Below are positions 16,842 to 26,057 of a stretch of DNA of 38,696 bases, piece by piece; the stretch's first letter is position 1, and each line of letters opens with the position of its first letter. Where the stretch lies: NCBI RefSeq assembly GCF_002150735.1, contig NZ_MUKA01000200.1, positions 1-38,696 on the forward strand, written 5' to 3'. Below the pieces are notes generated by a model that was given only the letters and a program-made list of their open reading frames with translations, did not search any database and was not told the origin of the DNA. The DNA comes from Streptomyces africanus (GTDB lineage Bacteria; Actinomycetota; Actinomycetes; Streptomycetales; Streptomycetaceae). Made by a program: the position numbers and the translations under genes.

Positions 16842-18461
16842 GTGGAGTACAACCTTGCCGACCTGTTCGAGTCGGTCGTCGACGTGGTTCCCGACCGTGA
16901 GGCGCTGGTGTACGTCGACCATCCGGGCACGGGCGCGCAGCGCCGTCTGACGTACGCGGAGCTGGACGCGGCGGCCAACCGGGTCGGTCACCATCTGCTC
17001 GACAGCGGGATGCGGCCCGGTGAGCACCTCGGGCTGCACCTCTACAACGGCGTGGAGTACCTCCAGACGGTACTGGGCTGCCTGAAGGCCCGGATCGTCC
17101 CGGTCAACGTCAACTACCGGTACGTGGAAGAGGAGTTGGTGTACCTCTACCGGGACGCGGATCTGGTGGCGCTGGTCTTCGACGCGGAGTTCTCGGACCG
17201 GGTGGCGGCGGCGCGGCCCCGGGCGGAGCGGCTGCGGCATCTGATCCGGGTGGGTGTTCCGGCACCGGGGGCCGCCGAGGTGCCCTGTGTGGAGTTCGCC
17301 CATGTGGAGGCCGCGGGGTCGCCCGCGCGGGGCTTCCCTGCCCGCTCGGGCGATGACCTGTTCGTCATCTACACCGGCGGTACGACCGGCATGCCCAAGG
17401 GCGTGATGTGGCGCCAGGAGGACCTGTTCTTCGCGGGGCTGGGCGGGGGCGCGCCGACCGGTGAACCGGTGAAGAAGCCTCAGGAACTTGCCGAGCGGGT
17501 CGCGGCCGGCGGCGCGGGGATCACCTTCTTCCCCACGGCGCCGCTGATGCACGGCACCTCCACCCTCACGGCGTTCATCGGCTTCAACTTCGGGCAACGG
17601 GTGGTGATCCACCGCAAGTTCGTGCCCGAGGAGGTGCTGCGGACGGTGGAGAAGGAGAAGGTCAGCAGCATCTCGCTGGTGGGGGACGCGATGCTGCGGC
17701 CGCTGATCGACGCGCTGAGCGGTCCGCTGCGGCACATCGACCGCTCGTCGCTGTTCAGTGTGTCGTCGTCCGGCGCGATCATGTCGGACACGGTGCGCCG
17801 GCAGTTCCGGGAGCTGGTGCCGAACGCCATGCTGCTGAACAACTTCGGCTCCTCGGAGTCCGGTTTCAACGGGACGGCGACCGAGGACTCGGGGCCCGAG
17901 CGCGGCTTCCGGGTGCGGGTCAACGCCCGTACGCAGGTGGTGGACCCGGCCACGTACGAACCGGTGGCGGCCGGCGAGGTGGGCCGGATCGCCCAGTGCG
18001 GACATGTGCCGCTCGGCTACTACAACGACCCGGCCAAGACCGCCGCCACCTTCTTCGAGAAGGACGGCGAGCGCTGGGTGCTGCTCGGCGACATGGCCAC
18101 CGTCGACGAGGAGGGCGTGGTCACCGTCCTGGGCCGTGGCTCGCAGTGCATCAACACCGGCGGCGAGAAGGTGTACCCGGAGGAGGTCGAGCAGGCACTC
18201 AAGTCCCACCCGGACGTCTACGACGCGCTGGTGGCCGGGGTGCCGGACCCGCAGTGGGGCCACCATGTGGCGGCGGTGGTGCAGTTGCGGGAGGGTGCGG
18301 CGCGCCCGTCCCTGCACGACATCCAGAACCACTGCCGGGACCGGCTGGCCGGGTACAAGATCCCGCGGCAGCTGGTGATCACGGAGTCGGTCCAGCGGTC
18401 GCCGAGCGGCAAGGCGGACTATCGCTGGGCGCGGGAGGTGGCGGTGGCCGCGGACCGCTGA
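16842..18461 (+). CDS. acyl-CoA synthetase, FadD19-like
   Basis: 539 residues. Activates a carboxylic acid to its CoA thioester through an acyl-adenylate. The ATP-binding P-loop is YTGGTTGMPKGVMWR, from Tyr177. SSSGAIMSDTVR, NNFGSSESGFNGT and the C-terminal GRGSQCINTGGEKVYPEEVE hinge are typical of the family. The GGTTGxPKGVMWR loop, GDAMLRPLIDAL and SPSGKADYRWA end match FadD19, which activates C24-branched sterol acids, as recalled. GTG 16842 is chosen over the ATG at 16791 because AGGAGG (16832-16837) lies 4 nt upstream. It is divergent from the hydratase operon and probably co-regulated through the palindrome between them. Sterol substrate is inferred; a long-chain fatty acid is the alternative. 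Confidence 0.87.
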   Translation: MEYNLADLFESVVDVVPDREALVYVDHPGTGAQRRLTYAELDAAANRVGHHLLDSGMRPGEHLGLHLYNGVEYLQTVLGCLKARIVPVNVNYRYVEEELVYLYRDADLVALVFDAEFSDRVAAARPRAERLRHLIRVGVPAPGAAEVPCVEFAHVEAAGSPARGFPARSGDDLFVIYTGGTTGMPKGVMWRQEDLFFAGLGGGAPTGEPVKKPQELAERVAAGGAGITFFPTAPLMHGTSTLTAFIGFNFGQRVVIHRKFVPEEVLRTVEKEKVSSISLVGDAMLRPLIDALSGPLRHIDRSSLFSVSSSGAIMSDTVRRQFRELVPNAMLLNNFGSSESGFNGTATEDSGPERGFRVRVNARTQVVDPATYEPVAAGEVGRIAQCGHVPLGYYNDPAKTAATFFEKDGERWVLLGDMATVDEEGVVTVLGRGSQCINTGGEKVYPEEVEQALKSHPDVYDALVAGVPDPQWGHHVAAVVQLREGAARPSLHDIQNHCRDRLAGYKIPRQLVITESVQRSPSGKADYRWAREVAVAADR

Positions 18462-18709
18462 CGCCATGGACGACGGTGGGCCGACCAACCCCCGCACCCT
18501 GGAAGCGATCGGGCCGCCTTCGCCGATCCGGGTCGTCACCTGAGGGACGTCCGCTGTCTCCGGCCGGCTTTCCGGCTCCCGTCGACCGACCGCGACCGGT
18601 CATGGCGCGGGCCGTGTCGGCCGAGCCGGGCGATCCGGCCTGTGGTGAAGGCGGGCAACTCCCGGATGCCACCTCGCCGGTGGTTCACTGCAGGAAATCG
18701 TGCCGCGCT

Positions 18710-18715
18710 TATCAT
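18710..18715 (+). promoter_or_regulatory. candidate -10 of the EACC1/caspase operon
   Basis: TATCAT matches TAnnnT and lies about 35 nt before ATG 18750. The best -35-like hexamer is TTCACT (18684-18689) at a long 20-bp spacing. A short CCACC/GGTGG inverted repeat (18669-18683) overlaps this zone and could be a binding site. The rest of 18462-18709 shows only weak hairpins. Confidence 0.4.
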
Positions 18716-18749
18716 CTTGTGACACGTTGGCACTTGCTCCGGGTGGGGA

Positions 18750-19211
18750 ATGGCAGTGGAGATCCACGTCACCGTAGAGACGACAAGCACCGCGGACGTG
18801 CACGACCTGCGGCGGTGGCTCACCGCACAACCCCGCCTGCGCGGCCGCGTGACACGGGCGGACGCCTCCGCGCCGCCGCCCCCGGGCACCATGGGGCTCG
18901 CCGCGGACGCCCTGCTCGCGCTGCTGGCCCCGGGCGGTGTGGCGAGCGTGCTGGCCGGCGCCGTCATCGCCTGGGTGCAGAGCCGGAAGGGCGACCAGTC
19001 GGTGACCCTGACCCGGCCCGACGGAACACAGATCAGCGTGACGTCCACCCAGGTGCGCTCGATGGACCCCCTACAGGTGGAGGCGCTCGTCAGCCAACTC
19101 GCCGCCCAGTTGGATCCGGCGCCCGACCCGGCGCACCGGTCGGCCACCGCCCCGACCGACCCCATCCGCCCGCCGGGCACGGGCCCGGACGGCGGGACAC
19201 CCGCCCTGTGA
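18750..19211 (+). CDS. EACC1-like effector-associated constant component
   Basis: 153 residues, first gene of a two-gene operon with the caspase-nSTAND protein. It begins with a ferredoxin-like strand set (EIHVTVETTSTADVHDLRRW), then GRVTRADASAPPPPGTMG, a hydrophobic helix (LLALLAPGGVASVLAGAVIAW) and a strand pair, VTLTRPDGTQISVTS. The tail is Pro-rich. This order fits EACC1, a small constant component coded beside effector proteins in the NTP-dependent conflict systems described by Aravind and colleagues; its biochemical role is unknown. The start could be ATG 18750 or GTG 18756. GGTGG (18742-18746) is better spaced (9 nt) for the GTG. Its stop overlaps the next start by 4 bp (GTGA). Confidence 0.75.
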   Translation: MAVEIHVTVETTSTADVHDLRRWLTAQPRLRGRVTRADASAPPPPGTMGLAADALLALLAPGGVASVLAGAVIAWVQSRKGDQSVTLTRPDGTQISVTSTQVRSMDPLQVEALVSQLAAQLDPAPDPAHRSATAPTDPIRPPGTGPDGGTPAL

Positions 19212-22200
19212 CGGCCCCGGGACAGGTGCATCCGGACCCGGCCGGATCCGGGCTCTCCCTCGCCGGCGCCCGCGCCGTGCTCATCGGCACCGGGCGTCAC
19301 CGGAACGGCTCGCGCCTGGCCGACCTGCCCGGGGTCGACACCACCCTCGACGACCTGGCGCAACTGCTCCACGAACTCTGCGGGATGCCCCCGGACCATG
19401 TCCTGCGGGTGCCCTCCGACGCCGGCCCGGAGGCCGTCGTCGAGGCAGTCACCCAGGCATGCGAAGAGGCCGACGGCGTCGTGCTCTTCTGTCACGTCGG
19501 GCACGGGCTGCTGGGACCGGGCAACAAGCTGTACCTCGCGACCCATTGGTCCATGGACGCCCAGCGAGTCGCCGCGGCAGTCCCGTACGAGACCGTCAAG
19601 GGCCTGCTGGAGGAGGCACCGTTCGGTAGTGTCGTCATCCTGGACTGCTGCTTCTCCGGCATCTCCCAGGTGCCGCACGGCTCGGGCGCCGTCGGTCCCT
19701 ACGTCCAGGTCCGCCCGTCCGGCAGCTTCCTCCTCGCCTCGGCGTCGTCCTACGCCCCGTCCTTCGCTCCTAAGGGGCAACGGCACACGCTCTTCGGCGG
19801 CAAGCTCATCAGCCTGCTGCGTGACGGCGACCCGGCCGGGCCGCCGATGCTCACCCTGGAACGGCTCCACCGCGGCATCGAAGAGAAGTCGGACGACACC
19901 ACCCGCCCCCACGTGTCCAGCGAGGGAACCCTCGGCGGACTCGTCATCGCGCCCAACCGTGCCTACCGGTTCCCCGGTCCGCCCGCCGCCGACCCGCCGG
20001 CCCCGCTGCCGTGCCCCTACTTCGGCATGAGGCCGCTCGGGCCGAAGGAGAGCACCTGGTTCTTCGGCCGGGACCGTGAACTGGACCAACTGAGCGAAGC
20101 GGTCGAGGCGCCGGCCGCGGAGCGCCGGCCCGTCATCGTCATAGGAGCCTCCGGCTCGGGCAAGTCCTCCCTCCTCGGGGCCGGGCTGCTCGCCCGGCTG
20201 GACCATCACCACGCGAGGGGACGGACACGCACCTGGCCCGTCTTACGGATGTTGTCGCCCGGCAAGACCCCGCTGCAGTCGTTGGCGAGCCAATGGGCCG
20301 AGGCGACCGGACTGCGGCCGGACACGGTGCTGGCGGAGCTGGCCGCCGGGCGCTTCCCCGCCCCGCCGGCGAACGCGCGGGGCGACCACGAGCAGGCCCG
20401 TCGCCCCGCGGCCGCCGTCCCTCGAGTGCTGGTGATCGACCAGTTCGAAGAGGTCTTCACCACTGCGGCGAAAGCCGAGCGGACGGCCTTCCTCCGTCTG
20501 GTGTCCGGCAGCGCCGACGGTGATCGGTCCGGGCCGTACGACGCCCGTCCCCGGATCGTGCTCGCCGTCAGAGCCGACTTCTACGGCGAATGCCTCGCCG
20601 ACCCCGGACTGCGCGCCGCCCTCTCCTCCACCTCTCCGGTGCACTGTGCCCCTCTGGACGGCCAAGCGCTCAGGGACGCCATCGAGGGTCCCGCCGAGCG
20701 GAGCGGACTGGACCTGGAGCCCGGACTGGTCGACCGCATCCTGTCGGACCTGCGACGACCGGACGGGGACACACCCGTCGAGGAGCGGCCGGCCGCCGCA
20801 CTGCCGCTCCTGGCGCATGCTCTGCAGCGGACCTGGGTGAACCGTTCGGGCGCCAGGATGACTCTGGCCGGCTACCAGGCCACGGGCGGCATCTGGAACG
20901 CGGTCACGGAGTCGTGCAGGACCCTGCACGACAGCCTCACCCCGGCCGAACGCCGATCGCTGCGGACGCTGCTGCTCAGCCTCGTGCACCTCACTCCCAC
21001 CGGCGAACCCGTCGCGCGGCGCGTCACCTTCGAGGACGTGCTGGCGGCACACGGCCCTGACGAGCGGGAACGTCTCCGGGTCGTCTGCGAGTTGCTCCGG
21101 GAGAAGAGCCTCATCACGCTGGACCGGGACGGCTTGCGCATCGCCCACGAGGCACTGCTGTACGCCTGGACCGACCTGCGCACCTGGATCCTGGGCGCCC
21201 GCGCCCGCCTGCTCGCCCGGCAGCAACTGACCGAGGCCGCCCACGCCTGGGACGCCGGCCACCGCCACCGGGACTACCTGTACACCGGCAACCGCCTGTC
21301 CGCGGTCCGCGCCTGGGCCGGGCCGGGCGACGGGCCGGACACCGCGAAGCATCTGCCCGCCCGCCGGACGCCGCCCGAAGTCCCCCCGAATCCGCCCGCG
21401 TCGGAGGCTGTCACCACGGACGAGGACACCGGCGGCGACGCACCCCCTGTCCTCACCGCCCTTGAACGGGAGTTCCTGCACAGCAGCCTGCGGGCCGACC
21501 GCCGGCGCAAACTCACCCGCGCCCTGCTGACCGGCGGCGTCCTCGCTCTCGCCCTCCTCCTCACCGTCGTCGGGACACTCGCCTACACGGAACGCGCCAA
21601 GTCCCGGGAACAGGCCGCCGTCCTGGCCTCCGAGCGAATCGCGGCCCAGGCCGACGTGCTCCGCGCCCAGGACCCGGCGGCCGCGCTCGACCTGAGCCTG
21701 ACCGCGTACCGGACCTCGCCCACCGAGGAGGCGAAAGCCAGTCTGGTGCGCTCCGCCCTGGCCCCCGTCCACACGAGGCTCGCGGGACACACCAAGGGTG
21801 TCTTCTCCGTCGCCTACCGCCCGGACGGCGCGGTGCTGGCCGGCTCCGGCCGGGACGGCACGGTGCGGCTGTGGCACACCGGCGACCCGTACCGTCCTCG
21901 TCCTGGCCCGGTGATCCGCATCGGTGCGAACTCGTCCGTCTTCTGGGCGCCCGACGGCCGCCACCTGTACGTCCAGACCGTCAAGGAGCTCCAGGTCTAC
22001 GACCTTCGTCATGTCGACCGCCCTCGTCGCACGGCCCGCGCGACCACCGAGGGTCTCGACCGGCCGTACCGGCCCGCTCTCAGCGCGGACGGCACGACAC
22101 TGGCCGTTCCGCTGCCCCGGGGCCGCATGGTGCTGTGGGACCTGCGGAATCCGGCGTCTCCGGTTCCGCATTCGGTGCGGATGTCCGACGACTCCCGCGA

Positions 22201-23983
22201 CCTGATAACGGTCGCGTGGCGGCCCGACGGGAAGCTGCTCGCCGTCACGGCCGCGGCCACCAAGCCCGGGGGACGGGACCGGGTCCAGCTCTGGGACACC
22301 GCCGATCCCACCAGGCCCCGGCTGCGCACAACACTGCGGAGATCGGCCACCGCGGCGGTCTTCAGTGCCGACGGCCGGTCGCTGACCACCGCCCTGCCCA
22401 GCCGCGGCATCGTGACGCTCGACGTGTCCGACCCGGATCAGGTGAAGACACCTGAGGGACTCAGTGGCGACGGCAATGCCGCTGACGGCCTCTACTGGCA
22501 GATCGCCCGTTCCCCGGACGGCCGCCACCTCGTCGCGGCCGGCTCCACGGACGGCAACGCGTGGTTGTACCAGAACCTCGCCAGCGTCGGCGCCTGGGCA
22601 TCGGATCGCTTCTACAGGGGCGAAGTGCTGCCCGGCAGTGTGCCACTGGCCGCCGTGGCCTACCGGCCGGACGGGCGGGGCGTGGTAACCGGTGACGAGA
22701 AGGGCGGGGTCCATCTGTGGAGCCCGCCTCCGCACAGTGTGGACGGGGCCTACACCAGCGGAGGACGTCTCAACCCTGGCAACGCCTTCGCACCGGAACA
22801 TCGGCTTTTCGCCACCGACGACGACGATCCGAAACCCAGCACCATCTGGCGGCTGACCGGGACGACACCCCGGAAGGTGGGCACGTTGCCCGCGCCGTGG
22901 CGGTCCGTCGCCTTCCTGCCGGGCGGGAGGCTCTTCCTGTCCCGAGATCTGGACGGCCGGCGGACCGGCCTGTGGGACGTGTCCGGCGGCCGGCCCGAAC
23001 TCCTGCACGTCTTCACGGGAACGGACGGTCCCACCGCCGTCTCAGCGGACGGCGGCCGCCTGGCTCTCCAGACCGGTGAGGACGGCCCTTTGGTCATCTG
23101 GGACGTCAGCCGCCCCGACCGGCCGCGTCGCACCGGATCGGTGCCGGTGGACACCGAGGGCACCCTCACGCCGGTGTTCACCGCGCCGGACGTCCTCGCG
23201 GTCCTGTCCGACGAAAGCACGCAGTTGTGGAACATCGACCGGCCGGGAAGCCCCCGCCGGGGGCAGAAGGTGCCGGGCTCCGCCTATGGTGCCGTGCCGC
23301 AGGAGGGGAAGCAGCAGGCCTTGCTGCTGGTGAAGCCGGCAAAGGGCCTCAGGGCCGACGAACGTCTGGCGGTCTACCGGCTGTCGCCGTCGGCGACGGC
23401 CCACAAGCTCACGGACGACGTGACCGTCGACCGTCAGCGGACCACTGTCACCTTCGCCGTCCTGGACCACCGCTTCGTGGTGACACTGCCCGCCAAGATC
23501 GGGCAGCCCCGCGTGTGGGACCTCGACGGGCCCGCGACCAGCGGCAGCGAGGACCCGCCGGTCGGCCTGCCCGGCTCACACTTCCTCATGGAGGGCGTCA
23601 TGGCGGGTGACTCGCGGCAGGGCGGGGTGGTCGCCGCCTGGCAGGAGGAGACCGGCGCCCGTGATCTCGCCGTCTGGGCCTTCACGGCCGACGCGTCGTC
23701 GGACACCCCGCACACCGGCGGCTTCGAGCTGATCTACGACGTCCCCGCCGTCACGGAGGGAATCGGCGGCTTCTCCGTGCGACAGGTCGGCCCGAACGGA
23801 GACGACCTCGTCCTCTCCACCGGCCCCGGCCTCACCGCCGGGCTCGGCGGCCAACTCGTCCTGCTGCCCACGGATCCCGACCGGCTGGCGGGACTGCTCT
23901 GCGCGGTGCGGCCCGGCACCGTCCCGCGCGGTGTCTGGACGAAGGCCTTCCCCGACCTCCAGTACCACGACCCGTGCGGCTGA
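19208..23983 (+). CDS. caspase-nSTAND NTPase-TM-WD40 conflict-system protein, TTA codon present
   Basis: 1591 residues. Residues about 15-245 are a caspase-like protease domain with the dyad His99 (FCHVGHG) and Cys148 (ILDCCFSG). From about 285 an nSTAND1-type NTPase begins: FFGRDREL, Walker A GASGSGKSS (Lys319), Walker B VLVIDQFEE (Asp411), VRADFYGEC, then a helical region to about 760. A transmembrane helix spans about 771-793. Residues 855-1591 form divergent WD40 repeats, one or two propellers, starting AGHTKGVFSVAYRPDG. The design implies a membrane-tethered sensor whose WD40 part detects a ligand, whose NTPase switches, and whose caspase cleaves host proteins. GTG 19208 overlaps the EACC1 stop. 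Codon 346 is TTA (20243-20245), predicting bldA control. The trigger and targets are unknown. Confidence 0.88.
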   Translation: MTAPGQVHPDPAGSGLSLAGARAVLIGTGRHRNGSRLADLPGVDTTLDDLAQLLHELCGMPPDHVLRVPSDAGPEAVVEAVTQACEEADGVVLFCHVGHGLLGPGNKLYLATHWSMDAQRVAAAVPYETVKGLLEEAPFGSVVILDCCFSGISQVPHGSGAVGPYVQVRPSGSFLLASASSYAPSFAPKGQRHTLFGGKLISLLRDGDPAGPPMLTLERLHRGIEEKSDDTTRPHVSSEGTLGGLVIAPNRAYRFPGPPAADPPAPLPCPYFGMRPLGPKESTWFFGRDRELDQLSEAVEAPAAERRPVIVIGASGSGKSSLLGAGLLARLDHHHARGRTRTWPVLRMLSPGKTPLQSLASQWAEATGLRPDTVLAELAAGRFPAPPANARGDHEQARRPAAAVPRVLVIDQFEEVFTTAAKAERTAFLRLVSGSADGDRSGPYDARPRIVLAVRADFYGECLADPGLRAALSSTSPVHCAPLDGQALRDAIEGPAERSGLDLEPGLVDRILSDLRRPDGDTPVEERPAAALPLLAHALQRTWVNRSGARMTLAGYQATGGIWNAVTESCRTLHDSLTPAERRSLRTLLLSLVHLTPTGEPVARRVTFEDVLAAHGPDERERLRVVCELLREKSLITLDRDGLRIAHEALLYAWTDLRTWILGARARLLARQQLTEAAHAWDAGHRHRDYLYTGNRLSAVRAWAGPGDGPDTAKHLPARRTPPEVPPNPPASEAVTTDEDTGGDAPPVLTALEREFLHSSLRADRRRKLTRALLTGGVLALALLLTVVGTLAYTERAKSREQAAVLASERIAAQADVLRAQDPAAALDLSLTAYRTSPTEEAKASLVRSALAPVHTRLAGHTKGVFSVAYRPDGAVLAGSGRDGTVRLWHTGDPYRPRPGPVIRIGANSSVFWAPDGRHLYVQTVKELQVYDLRHVDRPRRTARATTEGLDRPYRPALSADGTTLAVPLPRGRMVLWDLRNPASPVPHSVRMSDDSRDLITVAWRPDGKLLAVTAAATKPGGRDRVQLWDTADPTRPRLRTTLRRSATAAVFSADGRSLTTALPSRGIVTLDVSDPDQVKTPEGLSGDGNAADGLYWQIARSPDGRHLVAAGSTDGNAWLYQNLASVGAWASDRFYRGEVLPGSVPLAAVAYRPDGRGVVTGDEKGGVHLWSPPPHSVDGAYTSGGRLNPGNAFAPEHRLFATDDDDPKPSTIWRLTGTTPRKVGTLPAPWRSVAFLPGGRLFLSRDLDGRRTGLWDVSGGRPELLHVFTGTDGPTAVSADGGRLALQTGEDGPLVIWDVSRPDRPRRTGSVPVDTEGTLTPVFTAPDVLAVLSDESTQLWNIDRPGSPRRGQKVPGSAYGAVPQEGKQQALLLVKPAKGLRADERLAVYRLSPSATAHKLTDDVTVDRQRTTVTFAVLDHRFVVTLPAKIGQPRVWDLDGPATSGSEDPPVGLPGSHFLMEGVMAGDSRQGGVVAAWQEETGARDLAVWAFTADASSDTPHTGGFELIYDVPAVTEGIGGFSVRQVGPNGDDLVLSTGPGLTAGLGGQLVLLPTDPDRLAGLLCAVRPGTVPRGVWTKAFPDLQYHDPCG

Positions 23984-24188
23984 GCCGGCAGCCACGGCCG
24001 ACGCGGAGGGAACTGCGCCGCACCGCCGGAACGTTCTGACCTTTCTGGCTCCCGGCGTACTCTTTGCGCGCGGTTGACCTTCCTCGTTGAACAGGCGGTG
24101 ACGGGCGGCCGTACGGACCATGACGGACCTGGCCTTACGAACCAGGTCCGCCGCGCCGGACCTGGCCATGTACGGAAGGAACCTCCGC

Positions 24189-26057
24189 GTGTCGCACCAC
24201 ACGCCGTCTCGCCACCTGCCCGACACCGACACGGAAGTCGACACCGCCGCTGCCGACCCGGCGGACGACGGCACCGAGCCCGCGGCCGTCGGGACGGAAG
24301 CCGCGTCAGCCGAGACGGAGCCCCGGGACGGCGGCGACGCGGATACGGATGTGGCCGCACCGGCCCCCACCCAGGAACACGCCCCTCGGCGCGAATGGCG
24401 CGTATGGCGCGTATGGCGCGTATGGCGGGCTAGGAATCCACGCGCGTCACGCGCCCTGAGCGTCGGCACGACCGTGCTGGCCGGTGTGCTCGTGGTCGTC
24501 GCGCTGCTGCTGCCGAACCGGATCGAGCGGATCGAGTTCGCCTCGTTCCTCCGCATCCCCGCCGAGGGCGTACTGCTCGCGGGTCTGCTGCTCGCGCTGC
24601 CGCCGCGGCCCCGGCGGATCATGGCGGTCGTCTCCGGCGTGTTCCTCGGGCTGGTCACGGTGCTGAAGTGCGTCGACATGGGCTTCTACCAGGTGCTGGC
24701 CCGGCCCTTCGATCTGGTCCTGGACTGGATCCTGATCGAGAACGGCACGGAATTCCTGAGGGAGACGTTCGGCCGTACCGGCGAGGTGCTGGCCGTGACC
24801 GGGGTGATCGTGCTGCTCGTCGCGGTGCTGGTCCTCACGACGCTCGCCGTGGTGCGGCTGACGAACCTGATGGTCCGGCACCGTCCCGTCGCCGCCCGGA
24901 CGACACTGATCCTCGGTACGGCGTGGATCACTTGTATGACCCTGGGCGTGCAGGTCGGCACCGTGCCGATCGCCACCAAGGGCAACGCGGAGTTCCTCGG
25001 CAACCGCGTGGACCAGGTGCGCGCGGGTCTGAAGGACGCGCGGGTCTTCCAGAAGCAGGCCGCCGTGGACGCCTTCGCGAAGTCGCCGCCGGACCAGTTG
25101 CTCACCGGCCTGCGCGGCAAGGACGTCCTGTTCACCTTCATCGAGAGCTACGGCCGCGTCGCGATCGACGACCCGGCGATGGCGAAGCAGACCGACGCCG
25201 TGCTGAAGGAGGGCACCGGCCGGCTGAAGGCCGCCGGGTTCGAATCGCGCAGCGGCTGGTTGCAGTCGCCGGTGACGGGCGCGGGCAGCTGGCTCGCCCA
25301 CTCGACCTTCCTGTCGGGTCTGTGGATCAAGAACCAGCAGCGGTACCGCAGCCTGACCACCAGCGACCGCATGACGCTGACCAAGTACTTCGGGAAGACG
25401 GGCGCCTGGCGGACCGTCGGCATCGTGCCGGGCGTGCGGCGCGCCTGGCCGGAGGGGAAGTACTTCGGCCTGGACCACATCTACGACTCCGAGCACCTCG
25501 GCTACCAGGGCCCGTACTTCAGCTGGACGCCCGTGCCCGACCAGTTCAGCATGGAGGCGTTCCAGCGCCTGGAGCACGGCAAGAAGGACCGTGAGCCGAT
25601 CATGGCGGAGATCATCCTGGCCTCCAGCCACAACCCCTGGTCCCCCATCGCCCACATGATCGACTGGGACGACCTCGGCGACGGTTCGGTGTTCCACCGG
25701 ATCAAGAAGGAGGGCACCAACCCCACGGAGGTCTGGAAGGACCCGGAGAAGGTGCGCGCCGAGTACCGCAAGGCCATCGAGTACTCGATCCGCAGCCTGA
25801 CCGAGTGGGTCGAGCGCTACGGCGACGACGACACGGTGCTGGTCTTCCTCGGCGACCACCAGCCGGTGCCGACGGTCACCGCCGGGGACACCGGCAAGGA
25901 CGTGCCGGTCACGATCGTCGCCCACGACAAGAAGGTCCTGGACCGGGTCGCCGACTGGGGCTGGACCGACGGCCTCAAGCCGGCCCCGGGCGCCCCCCGG
26001 TGGGGCATGGACACGTTCCGCGACCGTTTCATGACGGCGTACGGTCCGCAGGGCTGA
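24189..26057 (+). CDS. membrane sulfatase / LTA-synthase-like phosphatase-superfamily protein
   Basis: 622 residues. An acidic, Ala/Thr-rich cytoplasmic N-terminus (about 1-65) is followed by Trp-Arg-Val repeats (near 68-81), then five predicted TM helices between about 85 and 265. The C-terminal extracellular alkaline-phosphatase-superfamily domain carries FIESYG (metal-ligand Glu319), a Ser/Thr-rich nucleophile segment GAGSWLAHSTFLSG, LASSHNPWSP and LGDHQP (Asp556, His557). The layout matches LtaS-type enzymes and the 'sulfatase' membrane proteins of Streptomyces, which may act on cell-wall glycerol- or phospho-polymers; the substrate is not determinable. GTG 24189 is chosen because AAGGA (24176-24180) lies 8 nt upstream. 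It overlaps the convergent hydrolase by 29 bp at the 3' end. Confidence 0.82.
   Translation: MSHHTPSRHLPDTDTEVDTAAADPADDGTEPAAVGTEAASAETEPRDGGDADTDVAAPAPTQEHAPRREWRVWRVWRVWRARNPRASRALSVGTTVLAGVLVVVALLLPNRIERIEFASFLRIPAEGVLLAGLLLALPPRPRRIMAVVSGVFLGLVTVLKCVDMGFYQVLARPFDLVLDWILIENGTEFLRETFGRTGEVLAVTGVIVLLVAVLVLTTLAVVRLTNLMVRHRPVAARTTLILGTAWITCMTLGVQVGTVPIATKGNAEFLGNRVDQVRAGLKDARVFQKQAAVDAFAKSPPDQLLTGLRGKDVLFTFIESYGRVAIDDPAMAKQTDAVLKEGTGRLKAAGFESRSGWLQSPVTGAGSWLAHSTFLSGLWIKNQQRYRSLTTSDRMTLTKYFGKTGAWRTVGIVPGVRRAWPEGKYFGLDHIYDSEHLGYQGPYFSWTPVPDQFSMEAFQRLEHGKKDREPIMAEIILASSHNPWSPIAHMIDWDDLGDGSVFHRIKKEGTNPTEVWKDPEKVRAEYRKAIEYSIRSLTEWVERYGDDDTVLVFLGDHQPVPTVTAGDTGKDVPVTIVAHDKKVLDRVADWGWTDGLKPAPGAPRWGMDTFRDRFMTAYGPQG
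24395..24430 (+). repeat. in-frame 9-bp tandem repeat encoding Trp-Arg-Val units
   Basis: ATGGCGCGT is repeated exactly three times (24395-24421), followed by a degenerate fourth unit, ATGGCGGGC. In the frame of the membrane sulfatase it encodes WRVWRVWRVWRA, just before the first TM helix. Perfect repeats of this kind expand and contract by slippage without breaking the frame. Confidence 0.85.

Noticed and set aside
18561..18601. Two small hairpins after the FadD19-like gene as terminators
   Set aside because: Stems are only 5 bp each, which is expected by chance at this GC content.
17996..19207. N-terminal extension of the caspase-nSTAND frame to 1995 codons
   Set aside because: The extension runs through the FadD19-like and EACC1 genes in another frame and is low-complexity; the GTG overlapping the EACC1 stop is the natural start.
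20243..23008. 921-codon minus-strand frame opposite the nSTAND-WD40 region
   Set aside because: Gly/Gln/Val-rich antisense shadow without recognisable motifs.
24395..24430. Short tandem repeats considered as a CRISPR or iteron array
   Set aside because: Units are 9 bp, contiguous without spacers, and encode an in-frame peptide repeat.
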